Source: Gordionus sp. m RMFG-2023 (lineage: Eukaryota; Nematomorpha; Gordioida; Chordodea; Parachordodidae). From it: DNA of 64,000 nucleotides. The stretch's first letter is position 1, and each line of letters opens with the position of its first letter. The notes under the pieces are model-generated. The model searched no databases. It was not told the DNA's origin and worked only from the letters and a program-made list of their open reading frames with translations. Below, piece by piece: positions 19,616 to 32,016 of the stretch. Made by a program: the position numbers and the translations under genes. The stretch spans positions 17,089,366-17,153,365 of the forward strand of contig NC_088777.1 of the NCBI RefSeq assembly GCF_954871325.1. Reading direction: 5' to 3'.

Positions 19616-20218
19616 TCGAGGTATTGACTAGATACAATTTTTTCGGTGCAAATATCTATTATGATTAAAGTCTTAAAAAAAATTTGATGGTAGATATATT
19701 TCGTTATTTTTTATCAATACACATAATTGTGTGCTAAATTTTTCAAAAACAATTATTTCTATGCTTAAATTGCATTTTCGTTTTGTAAAAATAATAATAT
19801 ATATAATTATTGATGAGTCATATAAATCAATTACAAAATAATTTGCAATGTAACGAGTAACTTTAGAAATGTAGCGGCTACTAGTTAATTTAAAAAATAT
19901 TTTCAAAAATAACTTTTAGCAAAACAAGTTTAATTCTACTCCATTCATCAGTTACAAATTTTAGATTTTTCAGATGTAAAAACTTTCGTATAGCAGCAGC
20001 ATTCTACCTAAAATTTATTTAATAGCAAATTTTTAACAAGCTGAATAAAATAATCATGCCCATCTCATCTGTTTAAGTCTAGTCGATTACTATCTACTTA
20101 AGTGGACGAAAAACATCAATATCCATTAAAAATCTGGCATCACGTCAATTGGGTAATTCGACGAGAATCTAACGTAGTTGGAAATAATTATAAATTTATT
20201 AGTATAAAACAAAAGGAT
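19616..20218. other. AT-rich interval, nothing recognised
   Basis: No reading frame or repeat with a recognisable relationship was seen between the minisatellite and the TIR element that begins at 20219. Confidence 0.4.
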
Positions 20219-21149
20219 CATTAAATATAAATCATGTTGAGGGTTGGTCATATTAATAAACAATTTTATTTACAAAAATCTAAATTTTATTTACTAATTG
20301 AGTAATATCAAAAAAAAATTTATTAGTATCAATAAAAAAAATAATTTAATAAACAATTATTTACACCCTGATTTGTTTGTTGAACCAGATTATTATGTCA
20401 TATAAGTGATGTTGATTCAAAAAAAAAAAATTTTTTATGGTAAAAAATTAAATAAAGTGGGGTGAGTAAAATATTGAGGGTTCTGAGGGTTAAGGTTCGG
20501 GGTTTAGTTCACAGCGCTGATATCTTCTGTATCCCGATATACCTTTCTTGATCATGGTAGTGCTGTACCAGAAATATATTGTTTAATTTTTGTTACGGTC
20601 AACGATTATTATAAACGTAGAGCATCTAGAAATTTCCAAATAGAAGGATGGTGCATGATACAAAGATGAGAATGCTCTGTTAACCTTCAATTGTATTATT
20701 TGTTTTTAAGATCTTCCAATGTAGCATAGGGGTATGCATTGGGAGGTATTTTAACCCCTTTCCCTGTCCGCACATCTTAAAGAAAAGCAGGCGGGTGGGC
20801 GGGTTAAGGAAAATATTTTAACTATAGGTGAGTGGGAGGGCGGGTTAAAAAATTCACAACTTTTTTTGTTATTTAAAATCATATTTAAAAAAATGTGCTC
20901 CCTGCAATTTCAACTTTTTAATACCAAAAATATATCGAAAACATGTTGGATTTGATTAGCATGGAAGGATACAACATTTTTTCTATACAACCTGCACCTA
21001 TAGCTTCAGAGTTTATTACAAGCTCACTCTCAGTTGAAATTACTAACTTATCTTGGAAATAAAAATACAACACTCACATGCACTATACATAATTAATTAT
21101 TCTGATTCCATCTACAACAAAACCCTTATATACCAACATACCAGCAAAT

Positions 21150-23650
21150 AACCCTTCTCCAATGATGAAAGGAATTTGCCAAACCTGTCACAAACTTATT
21201 AATTTGAGAAAAGATGACCATCTATACAAACATGGCACCCAAGCTTTCCCTTGCTCAGGTTCTAATACACTTTGTACAAAACTAATAGAATCCCCAATTA
21301 ATACCAAACACATACATGTAAATAACAAATCACTAGAAGAATTTATCTTTATTAAAAAAATACCAACAATAAAACACATCCCATCTAGGGTTTTACCAGA
21401 TCACTGACCATCTTACTAAATTATTTGATAATATTAACAAAGATTTGTCAAATTTAAATCATTGGAATAATCTCTTTACATTCCCTTTCAAATGCCTCTC
21501 GATCCCAAAAGATAACAAATCTATCTCACTACCTAACCTAATAAAAGACAGACTCAAAAATTTGGAAAATGTAACACTATTAGAATACGTTAATAATCCC
21601 AATAATTCTAATGAAAGTATCAGTAATACCTGCTACAAAATATCCAAAAAAATAAATGAAGGCGATATATGCGGTGCACAAAAATTAATCTCTTCACAAA
21701 CAAAACTCGCCCCATCTAACGACGTGACCCTTGACAATCTAAAATCCTTCATCCACATGCCTCTTATACAAGCTTACCAAACCCACCGCTCAATATCCCC
21801 CCTTTCATAATTACAAACCAAGATATTCGCGAAACAATAAGTGAATTTAATAAATTTTCATCAGCAGGCCCGGGTGGCTATAGACCATCTTACTTCCAAA
21901 CATTCCTAAAATCTCATAATTCCAATAATTTTTTTAACTCACTTACCATCTTCCTTAATAATATAACCACTAAAGATATTCCCACATTAGCTCATCAAAT
22001 TATAATTAGAGCTAACTTGATTGCTTTTGAAAAACTTAATGGAGGCATCCGCCCAATCACAATCGGTTCATTTTTCAGATGCCTGATAGCTAAAATTATT
22101 GCAAAAAATAAAATCCGATACTCATTCCCTGCTTTGCAAATACCAATTGGGATGCGGAACTAAAGGAGGCCTAGATATAGCTTCTCACAGCCTACGAATC
22201 TACCTTCAACATCCACCGATAAACTTCGTTTTATGCAAGATCGATTTTTAAAATGCCTTCAATACAATATCACGTTCCTAGGCACTCAAATCTTTTTACA
22301 ATAATTTCCCCCAATACTCGCGCTTCGTAGACATCTGCTATAACAATAGCACTCCCCTCATTTTTAATGGTAGCGTTATATATTCTGAAGAGGGAATATA
22401 ACAGGGCGACCCCCTCGGCACTTTTCTTTACTGCTTAGCTATCCACAATATGATGAAAGATCTTAAATTTGATTTTGACCTAGACCTTAACCTATGGTAC
22501 TTAGATGGTGGCACCCTTTGCGGTAATCCACATCAAATTAGCAAAGCCCTTAACCACCTAGAAAGAGAATGCTCTAAAATTGGTTTAGAATTAAACAAAA
22601 CTAAAATTGAAATATGCTTCCTCAACCTTGAGATTCCCTTAGATTTATTTAAAGGTTACACTCTTATCGAAAAAGAAGAGATCCAACTCTTGGGCTCCCC
22701 ATTACTCAATAATAATATATTCGAAAAAATTATCGATAAAACCTTTTCTGAGATGCAAAACTTGTAAAAGTTCATCAACCACATTCCATCGCACCTTTTA
22801 CTTCATAAAAAGTGTTTATAGCTTCCTAAAATCTCGCATCTCTTCCACTTATCCACCTCATTCACCTCCTCAAAATTTTTCATTCAACACAATATTCGTT
22901 TAAAGACCTTTATAGAAATGATCCTCAACCTTTCATAATCAGACTATAATTGGCACCTAGCCCAATTACCCGCTAAACTAGCTGGCATCGACTTGATCCC
23001 CTTAAAACTACTTTCCCTATCTCTATTTATCTCAAATCGCCTATCGCTCAATTCTGCGATCTCATCATTCATAACTCCCAATGATGATCTTCTAACAGCA
23101 GCAATTGAAAGATAGAATCTACTTACCCCAGATGGTTATACATTTCCAACCAAAATCTCTAACAAATCTCTCATCGAACCCCTAATAAAGAAATTACAAA
23201 ATAGTCTTAACCCTACCGATATTAGCGATATACAACTATAACAATTCAACGATAAATACGGCGGGCATGAATGGCTCGAAGCACTTCCAAGCCAAAACTT
23301 AGATACTCTTAACCAATGACCAATTGAGAATTACTATATTAGACTTGGATGTTCGCTTACACCGTCACACACTTGTCACCAATGCAGCTTACCCGTTCTA
23401 CCTAACTCCAGACACGGTCTATAGACTGCACCTGCAGCCAAGGTCGCCATCTCCGGCATAAAGCAATTAATAAAATCATCCATAATGCTTTTAATAAGGC
23501 TAAATTACCCAACCTTGAACCAACCTCTCATTACAGGACGGCCTCAGACCCGATGGTTTAACCTGCACCCTCTGGTCCAATAGGAAATCTCTTTTGGGAA
23601 GCAACCTGCGTCTCCTCCTTTCCTTCATTAATTAATTCAACTTACTTGTG
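21150..23650 (+). pseudogene. Non-LTR retrotransposon (LINE), nearly full ORF2 but broken
   Basis: An N-terminal zinc-knuckle-like start (MMKGICQTCHKLINLRKDDH with C-x2-C, then YKHGTQAFPCSGS) precedes the reverse transcriptase. RT pieces: FSSAGPGGYRPSYFQTF (near 21860), NLIAFEKLNGGIRPITIGSF (22015), QGDPLGTFLYC-like words (22405), and WYLDGGTLCGNPHQISKALN (22495), where the YADD box has become YLDG. Post-RT parts: GGHEWLEALPSQNLDTL (23265), a cysteine cluster GCSLTPSHTCHQCSLPVLPN (23350), and PDGLTCTLWSNRKSLLW-like sequence (23545), the start of a nuclease-like C-terminal domain. No APE endonuclease precedes the RT. At least six stops or frame changes are present. A matching fragment lies at 9655-10200, and a C-terminal piece at 48142-48393. 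Confidence 0.75.
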
Positions 23651-24084
23651 GGGAAAATAAAAAAATTAATAAATATTCAAAATTAAATAACTTTATATCG
23701 TAGCCAATTTTCATATCAACTAATGGCAATTTTTCACATTCTACATATTTTTTTAAAAAAACTTTATCACAAAATTTTTTTAACATAACATACTATAATC
23801 GCGAATCTTTATTTCTTAAACAAAAACTTCAACTAGAAATTTTAAACACATTTATGCTTGTTTTTTAGGTCATTATTAAATTAAGCACTTCTTAGAGCCT
23901 TCGATATTTATTTTTATTTAGTAATTTTACATATTTTTATATATTTGTTTTAATATTTTAGTTTTTTATCATTTTTTTAAATAAATAAAAAGTATCATAT
24001 TAAAAAAAACTAAATTTAAATATTATTTAATGCTTAATATTGCAAAAAAACATTTTTGCAGGGATATAGCGCTGAAACTAAATT

Positions 24085-24285
24085 ATCTTTTTTATTAGAT
24101 ATCTTGATAAAATGGTGTTTGTATAGTCCATAAAAGGCATCAGCTACGTCATCCACAGGAATAAATGCAAGAGAGGCATTTGTCTAATTTTTATTGAACA
24201 CTCATTTCCTGCATCTCTATCTAAATAATGCGCTAGTAACTCGCTATCGCTTTGTATGTGTCTCAAAATCGCTTGGGTCATATAG
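24085..24285 (-). pseudogene. MULE transposase remnant
   Basis: The minus strand reads TQAILRHIQSDSELLAHYLD, then NECSIKIRQMP. One frame over it continues SLAFIPVDDVADAFYGLYKH. In FLYWCH/MULE transposases a segment of the form I-R-x-L-P-A-L-A-F-V-P precedes the glutamate of the D-D-E triad, and this matches well. One frame change separates the halves, and the DDE core itself is missing. It sits near the right end of the long-TIR element. Confidence 0.6.
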
Positions 24286-24734
24286 AAAAAACATCATCTT
24301 ATTTATTGAAGGAAATGAATGAGTAAAGGCATTTACACCAATCACTTCATAACATGGTAAATTAATTCACCATATAAATCAGGATATAAATATGGGTTTA
24401 TTAAATTAATTTGTTTTTTGATATATTAAATTTTTTATTGATATTATTAAATTTTTTATTGATATTATTAAACTTTTTATTTATACTCATTGTTATTGTA
24501 AAAAAAATAATGAAAATTAATTAATGGGACCAACCCTCAAATTATATTTAATGACTGTAAAGATGCCCCTTATTCTCAACCTTTCCCTTTAGCATAATCT
24601 ACACTTAAATTGAGTCACAAATATCCCAAAAGTCCTTTCAAAATCTTTATTCACAATGATAAAATAACAACTAATATAAAAATATGTAAAGAAATAACCA
24701 ATAACTATCCCATTACATTGCAAAATCTTCAAAA

Positions 24735-26712
24735 TCAGTCCAAGTCATCCAATATAGGCTCTTTGTTCTTCCCCAGCTTGCATCCCATGATCTCCTCCAC
24801 TCTCTCCTCTTCCCCAAGGATAATTCCTTCACTGTCAGAAAATAACAGACATTTAGTATATAATATTAAATTTATTTCTTCTTTTTTCAACGGCTACAAC
24901 ACGCCCACTCTTCACAAGCCCAGCGTCCCTCTCTCTCTGGTGGTATTGTCTCGAATCGTCCATTGAATTGTATCACTTGAAAACGTTCAGGGAATTTATC
25001 GAATAGTCTCCTTTTATGGTGATTTATAGTATAATATCTCCGGTACATTTCAATATATAATCACTGGAAAACATATTATCAACAATGACATTTACATCGT
25101 GATAAACATATTTATAATCTATGGAACAGTAATATTGACAATATAATATACAAGCAAAACATAACAACTTATTCATTTTAAGACATTTGGGAAATAGAAT
25201 TTATAATATACATATTCGCGGTCTGATTAATGAGAATTAGGAAATAATGATTTTACCTATAATGCTGTAATGTAACAAATGGTCTATGTGTGAAATGCAA
25301 TTTCAACACATGTAATTTTCCTTCTGTCATGTAAAAAAAACAAAGCTACACTTTTTATAAATATCTCCTAAAATAGATAGAAAAATCTATTTTTAGGTAT
25401 TACAAATAATTGCGAAAATTTGCCAAACAAAGATTTTAAATAAAATTACAAGGAATATGTATAGAAATAAATTTAATATTTTAAAGGAAGGAAAAATATA
25501 TAATACGTAGCAAATAAAATATTTTTCTCCTAGGAATTACTCAGTATCCTAAGAAAAATATACCATTTCTACTTAACTCTGCCATCACAATTAGCACGGA
25601 TTCACAAAAATGTAGAATGCAAAGTAACAAAAATTGAGAATATAATGGGCTATATGGTATATATGTAGAGAATTTTTAATATAACATTCACAATATAAAA
25701 TAATCTGAGTTTTTTTTTATCAAAAAAATACATGTTCATATTATACATAGTAAAATGTAATGTGCTATAAAATTATTACAAAAATAAAAAATAAATGTAA
25801 TACACAAAATAAATTTACAAAAAAAAAATTTTTTTAAAAAAAACTTTCTCAAGTATTTAAACTAAACAATATTTCCATCTTAAGGCATGCCCATCAACAC
25901 ATGGCTGACCTTATCCATAAAAATATATTCCTTTTAGTATAATACATGCAAATAAAAATTTAAAAAAAATTTTATAATTTAAAAAGAACAAATATATTAA
26001 ATATAAAGATTTCATAATTTACAAAAAAATATTAAGTACCATAATTTCTACCAATATATCATATAAATCCATGCCAAATCTATATATATATCAAAAATAT
26101 CAGCCTTATACCAATATATCATATAAATATATATATCAAATTCATATTTTGCCCATATATCATATAAAAATTTATATATATCAAATTCATACATTAAATC
26201 AAAAATAATTAACTTCATAAAAATGGTTAAATAATAAGACAATACCTATTGTCAAACATTGGATGTAAAATATAAATCTAGACATATAATATAACAAATA
26301 TTATTGTCTTAAATGGCCAAAATGAAGACATCTAATACCACAAATATTATTGTCTTAAATGGGCCAAAATGAATCAAATATCATTAACCAATAATATATA
26401 TTATACATCATATATATATAATAAATTAATCATTTTATTTTCATTTTCAGTCCTAATACTCATTACATAATTTCTATCCTTTTCCTTATTTGCTAAACAT
26501 CTAAAACAAAACTGCTTAAATCCCTTAATCTTTACCCATATCAAAAAAATCAGTCCAAGTCATCCAATAGCTCTTTGTTCTTCCCCAGCTGGCATCCCGT
26601 GATCTTCCCATTCTCTCTTCTTTCCCAAGGAAAATTCCTTCACTGTCAGAAAATAACTGACATTTAGTATATTATATTAAATTTATTTCTTCTTTTTTCT
26701 AACTGCTACAAC
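24735..26712. repeat. 165-bp direct repeat pair flanking AT-rich DNA
   Basis: A block of about 165 bp (24735-24900) recurs in the same orientation at 26543-26712, with shared words such as TCAGTCCAAGTCATCCAATA, CCTTCACTGTCAGAAAATAA and TTTATTTCTTCTTTTTTC. Identity is about 88-90 percent by eye. The 1.6 kb between holds only AT-rich sequence, with AATATATCATATAAAT repeats at 26050-26215 and a short 57-bp duplication (TATTATTGTCTTAAATG) at 26300-26360. Whether these are old termini of one element or independent copies cannot be told. The 118-codon frame at 24610 overlaps the repeat and is not supported as a gene. Confidence 0.6.
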
Positions 26713-26764
26713 TTGATCCTTATGTTTTATACTAATTTAATAATAAATTGAAACTATATTCGAT

Positions 26765-26862
26765 ATGCGCCGAATTGACGCCGCGCTTAAATTGTCTCCG
26801 CGCTGAATTGACGCTGCGACTAATTATCGAGTACGAATTTTCCGTGCCGAATTGATGTGGAA
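26765..26862. repeat. Short degenerate tandem repeat, GC-richer
   Basis: Words of the form GCCGAATTGACGCCGCGC recur about five times with variation (GCGCTGAATTGACGCTGCG, GTGCCGAATTGATGTGG). The patch is much richer in GC than its surroundings. Origin unknown. Confidence 0.5.
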
Positions 26863-27085
26863 TCTAAAAATCTATCTTAAAATAGTAAATATCACCAAGA
26901 GAAGAGGGGAATATGCTATAAGGCTATAATTAACTAAAAAATACTATAGATGATATGCATTATAATGACAATTGATAAAAGATACAATAATATTAAAAGA
27001 AAATTAAATTGAAGTGTAATATAATAACTTAAACTAAAAGATCAGGGGCGTCGCTAGCCTTTACAATCTCAGGGGGCTCATTCAA

Positions 27086-30000
27086 ATTAGAATCTACTCC
27101 TACCAATCTATAGAGAGTCTGCAGGTCCTGCGAGCAGGCTCCTATTTCTCTTAAATACTTTTCCATGAATATAAGGGTAACTCCATTAGATTTTGTCGAT
27201 TTTTTTTGACTTCCATTACACCCCATATATTATATACATTAATAAAAATGGCGTAATTAATTCCAAACCAGTATAAGAAATTTCTTTATAAAAAGTAAGC
27301 AGACATATAGTTGATATTCCTCTATTATATACAATTAGTTATAATATATTAGGAAAAATGTCACTTTTACAGACATATTTGACAGTTATAGAATATATTA
27401 AGTTAATATTTTAATAAACTTTACTAATCAATGTTTGATAATAAATATAAGCATTCAATTCTTTAACGCCATCTATTTATTTTTAATTAAAAAAATGATA
27501 TTAAAATTAATCATCATATGTATTGTTCATCCCACAATGGATATAACTTATTAGATATAGACGCTATAGAAATATAGAATTATTTTTTTCATTTACATAC
27601 TTTAAAAGATTTCTGATGTCCTTATCAATATTTTATAGTCTTCTATAAAATATATTATTCACTATTTTGATTGTCATACAATAATAGATAAAATTAGATA
27701 TACTGTAAATCTACGACACATAATATACTGTTTGTATTGTGCATTCATTTTTATTTATTTAATTTATAATTTAATTTTATCAATAATTTTATAATTATAT
27801 TTATCTTTTATTAAGAAAATCAATTAAAGTAATCACTTTATAAAAAATTATATTTGATATATTATATTAGTATTTAGTAATTTTATTGATCTAGTATTAG
27901 TAATTATAATATACTTCACTTTTGTCTTAAGACTTATCTTTGGCTTAAATTACATTTCTTAAAAAACATTTTTGGTTTCACTTTTTTATGAATAATAATC
28001 AATAATTTTAGTTTAAAATAATATTAACTTTTACATTCCTTGTTTCAAATTATAATTTTGGGAGACAGGGGGTGGGGAGAGTCTAAGGAGGATATTTTTT
28101 AATAGTTAAAATGATTTTCACAAAAAATGGAATTTTTTTGAAGGGGGGGGGGGGGGTGAATTTCCCCTTGTCCCCTTCCTGGCTACGCCTATGATGTTAT
28201 ATAGATATATATTTGTCTTATGCCTTACGGTGTGATTTAAATTAAATTTTGTTTATATTTTATGGCATGACAATTTACATTTGTGTTTTTTGTATCACTT
28301 AATTTAAAAATATATTCGTTTTTGCATAACTTAGCAAAACTAATAACTTTCTGGTTTTAAATTTTATATAATATTTTAAATTTTTATTTGAAGACAAAAA
28401 TGTATAATTTTAATAATGTCAAATAAAGCGATATTTTAAATTTTACCATTATATGACATATCTAGTGCATAGAGTATATTTACTAATCTACAATTAATTC
28501 CCCAAATTTTTCTACCCTTTATTGATTTTAAGATATTAAAAAGTAAAATTTTATAATTATACAATAACAATTATAGATAATTGTATAAATAATCAATGTC
28601 TAATCACATTTAAAAAAACCAATAATATAACATAAAAGAATATTAATATACATAATGACATTTAAAGTTGTCCTTTTGACATCGAAATTTTTCATTTAAC
28701 TAATTAATTATAATTGCCATCAATCTAAGGTAGTTATCTAAATTTCACAATACATTTTTTCGTTTTAGTTTTAAAAATTTTACAAATAAAATTTAATAAA
28801 ATATGCAAAATATTATTGACAATTAGTTAATGTATTTTCTAAGTTAATTATTGTATATTAAAACCTATTTTTGAATGTAATTTCTATTCGTTTGTCACTT
28901 GACAGTTATCAAAATTAAAATCAATATAATATCAATAATTACATAGCTAATAGCTAGTCTTTAAGTTATTTTTTCTGACAGTTTTATTTAGCTTCGTTAT
29001 TGTACTTTTGTGATTTGGAATAATTAAAAGCTTTTTATACATCATTAATATTAAAGGATTTTAACTGAGCTCCACAACTTCTAGACAATCTGTTAGGCAT
29101 GATCTAGTTATCAGAGTTGCCACGTCTCCACCCATCAACGGGAGACTCCCGCAATTTTTAGTTTACACGTAGGCATTTTACTCCCGCAAAACTCGCAATT
29201 AAATTTACCGCAATTTTTAAATTTCACCCTCACAGTTTTTTTTTTAGCATTTTGATGTTTTTAATATATAAAAAATAATTTTGAGAAAATATAATTGATT
29301 AATTTTATATTTTAAATATTTATTCAAAAAACGTGTCTAGTTTGTAAATTTCTTTCCATTCTTACCTTAATCTTAATCATATGTTTTAATCAACATCATT
29401 CATTCTTATTTTATCATTTTCATGTGTGTTTGTGTATAACATTATAGGACTAGGCCTCTTTATTATCACGTAACTATTGTCCTTATTATTTTATTTATTA
29501 TTGTTCAATCACATTATTATTATAATCAGTGCAGAGGAGTGTATCTACATCTATTGCAATACAAAAATATGCTAAGAAATAATACAGATGCAACTACAGT
29601 TGGGGAAATGGTATAAACTTATCATGTAGTACAACATTCACAGAGCCACTTATCATCACAATGTGGGTCGAATCTTTTCCCCACAATATTTAACGACTCC
29701 ATGATAAGTGAAAACTTTACTTTTGGTAGAAAAATGAGCAAGGCTATCAGAAAAGTTAGCTGAATCCAGGAGGTCATTTTTGACGATTTGATAGAGGACA
29801 TCGATATGCAATTCTACTGATGCATCTAATATTTAAAATATTAAAACATTTCCCTTGATCCTCCGCTATTTAAACAAAAATAAGAGAATTTTCAATAAAA
29901 CTAATAAAAAAATTTTTCCTCAGAGAGTGAAATATCCAAAGACATAGCTAACTCTATTATAATGGTAAATATTGCAGATTCGAGATTATCAATGAGTTGC

Positions 30001-30797
30001 ATGTCATTCTGCGCTGATAAAGCCTCAATGAATTTTTACAAAACCCAGAGTGCATTGAGGCAGCACAATGTCGACTTAATACCAATTGGCTGTATAATAT
30101 GCCATACCTGCAAGAAAGCAATGAATGTATTATCTGTGGATGTCGAAATAATTATAATGAAATATTTTAACGAATTTAGTTCATCAACTAAAAGAGTTGG
30201 TGGAATAGTATGACGTAGAATGGTGTGAGTTCAGGTGGTAGTCATTAATATCTGCCATCTATAGATAAAATTATACGAATCTTTAAAAAAATATTTCCTG
30301 AATAAAAATTATAAAAGCTGTCCTAATATTTTGAAAATTTTTTTCGAGAATAAAATGGCAAAGGCATATTTAGGAATGATTTCACATGTAGGAAATCTAC
30401 TATATGTTGTTAATATGAAGTTAAAAATGATAATTAATAATTAGAGATTTTCTTCATTTAAGAAAAGTGAAAAGTATAACATATTTTTGTAAAAGAAAAT
30501 AACATGAGTGTTGTTTTTAGTGAAAATTGTTTTTATTTTAATTTGAATTACATAAGGGTAATTTGCAAATTATTATATATTCAAAAAGAGAAAAATTATT
30601 AAAAAAATAATTAATAAGTAGTAATTTTATTCTAAAAGAGAAAATTCATAAATTATTTTATTTCAAAATTAAAAATTTTTTATGTCGCGGCTGTGTTCAT
30701 CTTTACAGTTAAAAATTGACAATAAATTTTATGGCCGCTATTGCTCATAATATCATATTAAAATGTTCAAATATTTTTATTAAGACATTTATTTGCG
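27086..30797. repeat. Arm A of a large inverted duplication
   Basis: This block matches 58431-62001 in reverse complement at roughly 93-96 percent by eye over its length, including a G-run MITE end near 28140 and the hAT transposase fragments at 29600-30480. The outer edge stops at the word AAATTAGAATCTACTCC. The inner edge stops at GACATTTATTTGC, where the other arm continues directly into block B' but the left arm is interrupted by about 17 kb of insertions. Just outside the outer edge, a transposon terminus CAGGGGCGTCGCTAGCC is present at 27043. Confidence 0.85.
29112..30797 (+). pseudogene. Left half of a broken hAT element with transposase fragments
   Basis: The element begins with CAGAGTTGCCACGTCTCC at 29112, matching the end of its twin (CAGGGTTACCAGGTCTCC, ending at 59963). 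Plus-strand transposase pieces: NLFPTIFNDSMISENFTFGR (29665), then FCADKASMNFYKTQSALRQH (30010), with GCIICHTCKKAMNVLSVDVE, and FFENKMAKAYLGMISHVGN (30340). These match the hAT catalytic core and the following C-x2-H stretch of transposases with a domesticated relative in ZNF862-like proteins. Stops and frame changes separate them. About 40 bp after the last piece is replaced by a 255-bp AT-rich segment (30421-30675) also found at 32130-32390. The other half of the element lies at 47861-48579. Confidence 0.7.
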
Positions 30798-30906
30798 ATA
30801 GTTGTATTTCCTTTTATCTCATAATAAAGAGTTTAAAATCCATTAATATAATTAAATTAAAAATAATTATAATTAAATTTTAAATTTCATTAATATTAAA
30901 TCCTCA

Positions 30907-30958
30907 AGTTGGCGTATTATTATTTCATGAAAAAAAATTAAATTATAATACGCCAACT
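30907..30958. repeat. Perfect 14-bp hairpin
   Basis: AGTTGGCGTATTAT at 30907-30920 is exactly complementary to ATAATACGCCAACT at 30945-30958, with a 24-base AT-rich loop. It lies just outside the LTR element. It may be part of a small MITE (about 30795-30993 plus 46036-46118) into which the LTR element inserted, because its outer ends (TTTTATCTCATAATAAA) are inverted across the insertion. Confidence 0.6.
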
Positions 30959-30993
30959 GGCGGAATTTATTTTATTGTAATTATAAATGTTAT

Positions 30994-31405
30994 TAAAATA
31001 TTTCTCAATATTATTAGAAAATTGTTTCTCTTAACATTTTTCAATATTTAATATAACTCAATATTTAATATATTTTTACAATTTACACTTCAAATTTATA
31101 TTTCTTCTTTATTTAATAATTTTATCATTCAATTCATAATTTTTTCATCAAATATCAATTAAAATAATGAATCTAATAAATTTTCTTTCTTTTCACAATA
31201 ATTAAAATTAATCCCTCAATTTTCACAATAATTTTTTTCTAATGGTGAAATCAATTTTTTCTTTCTTTTAAAAATATATCCCTCCGCGATAAATACAATA
31301 AAATAATATAAAATATATCAATATTTTTAATCAATAATATTATTGATTGACAGTAGGTATAATTTTAAACATGATAACTATATATTTTAATTACTAAATA
31401 CAACA
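30994..31405 (-). repeat. 3' LTR of the gypsy element
   Basis: This 412-bp repeat is about 99 percent identical to 45620-46030. Read on the minus strand it starts TGTTGTATTTAG and ends in ATATTTTA. A short purine-rich tract precedes it on the element's inner side. Confidence 0.92.
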
Positions 31406-31650
31406 TGTCTGCCCCTAAAAAGGCCAAAGACATGTAATAATACAAAAATATATATATATTAATTTACGTAAATTTATCATCATCTTTCAACATAATATTT
31501 TCTTCTAACTCCATATCTTTACTCCTTTTGTAATCTGCATACCATTATTCATTTCTATCTTTTCATTAAATTTTGTAGTCTTGACCACTTGCGATTTCAC
31601 CCTCATAGCTTTAGAGTTGTAAGCTTGTAGTCCTCCAGAATACGAATTTT

Positions 31651-32016
31651 TTACACTATTAATGCGTTAGGATTTAATTTTGTCAACGGTTTTAGTTTAG
31701 CTTGTACTGCACTTGTATAATGTACGGGCGGCCAAACTCTTTGATTATGGAACTTCTCTCTAGATTCCATCTCATTTATTTTGTTATAGTTTCGGTACGT
31801 AACCTCCGACGGTACCTTATTATTTTTTTCACAAAAATAGCTTGAGGTTGGAACTTCCTCTGTATCACTTGGATAATCTTTGTATTCTTGATTTATCAAC
31901 ACATGAGTCGGAATTTGACAATCCTTGATCTGATGTCCAAAACTCTGACATCTGAAACAGCGTTTGATGATATCGGATTTAGGTCTTTTTATTCCTAATT
32001 TTTTTATTATTTTCAC
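31651..32016 (-). CDS. Extra CCHC zinc-knuckle ORF downstream of integrase in the gypsy element
   Basis: A 121-codon minus-strand frame lies between the nested MULE and the 3' LTR, the place where some LTR elements keep an env or accessory gene. It contains one knuckle, CFRCQSFGHQIKDC, near residues 21-34, followed by acidic and Ser-rich sequence and a basic C-terminus. It does not resemble an envelope protein: no signal peptide or membrane segment is visible. It could be an accessory protein, or a captured gag or LINE ORF1 fragment. Confidence 0.5.
   Translation of the reverse strand: MKIIKKLGIKRPKSDIIKRCFRCQSFGHQIKDCQIPTHVLINQEYKDYPSDTEEVPTSSYFCEKNNKVPSEVTYRNYNKINEMESREKFHNQRVWPPVHYTSAVQAKLKPLTKLNPNALIV

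Larger units (their letters stand above)
20219..24553. mobile_element. Long-TIR DNA element (probable MULE) hosting a LINE
   Basis: Left end CATTAAATATAA, six bases, then TTGAGGGTTGGTC (20219-20249) faces its complement GACCAACCCTCAA followed by TTATATTTAATG at 24528-24553. Similarity between the ends continues inward for about 120 bp of AT-rich sequence (the word TTTAATAAAC recurs). A MULE transposase remnant lies on the minus strand near the right end, and a LINE (21150-23650) fills the middle. Target duplications were not resolved. Assignment to Mutator-like elements rests on the transposase remnant and the long TIRs. Confidence 0.55.

Noticed and set aside
20470-20520. GAGGGTTCTGAGGGTTAAGG as a possible interstitial telomere repeat
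   Set aside because: Only two or three loose GGGTT words occur, with no regular unit.
24610-24966. 118-codon Ser/Pro/Ile-rich plus-strand frame
   Set aside because: It overlaps a 165-bp direct repeat, and the second copy of that repeat at 26543 does not keep the frame.
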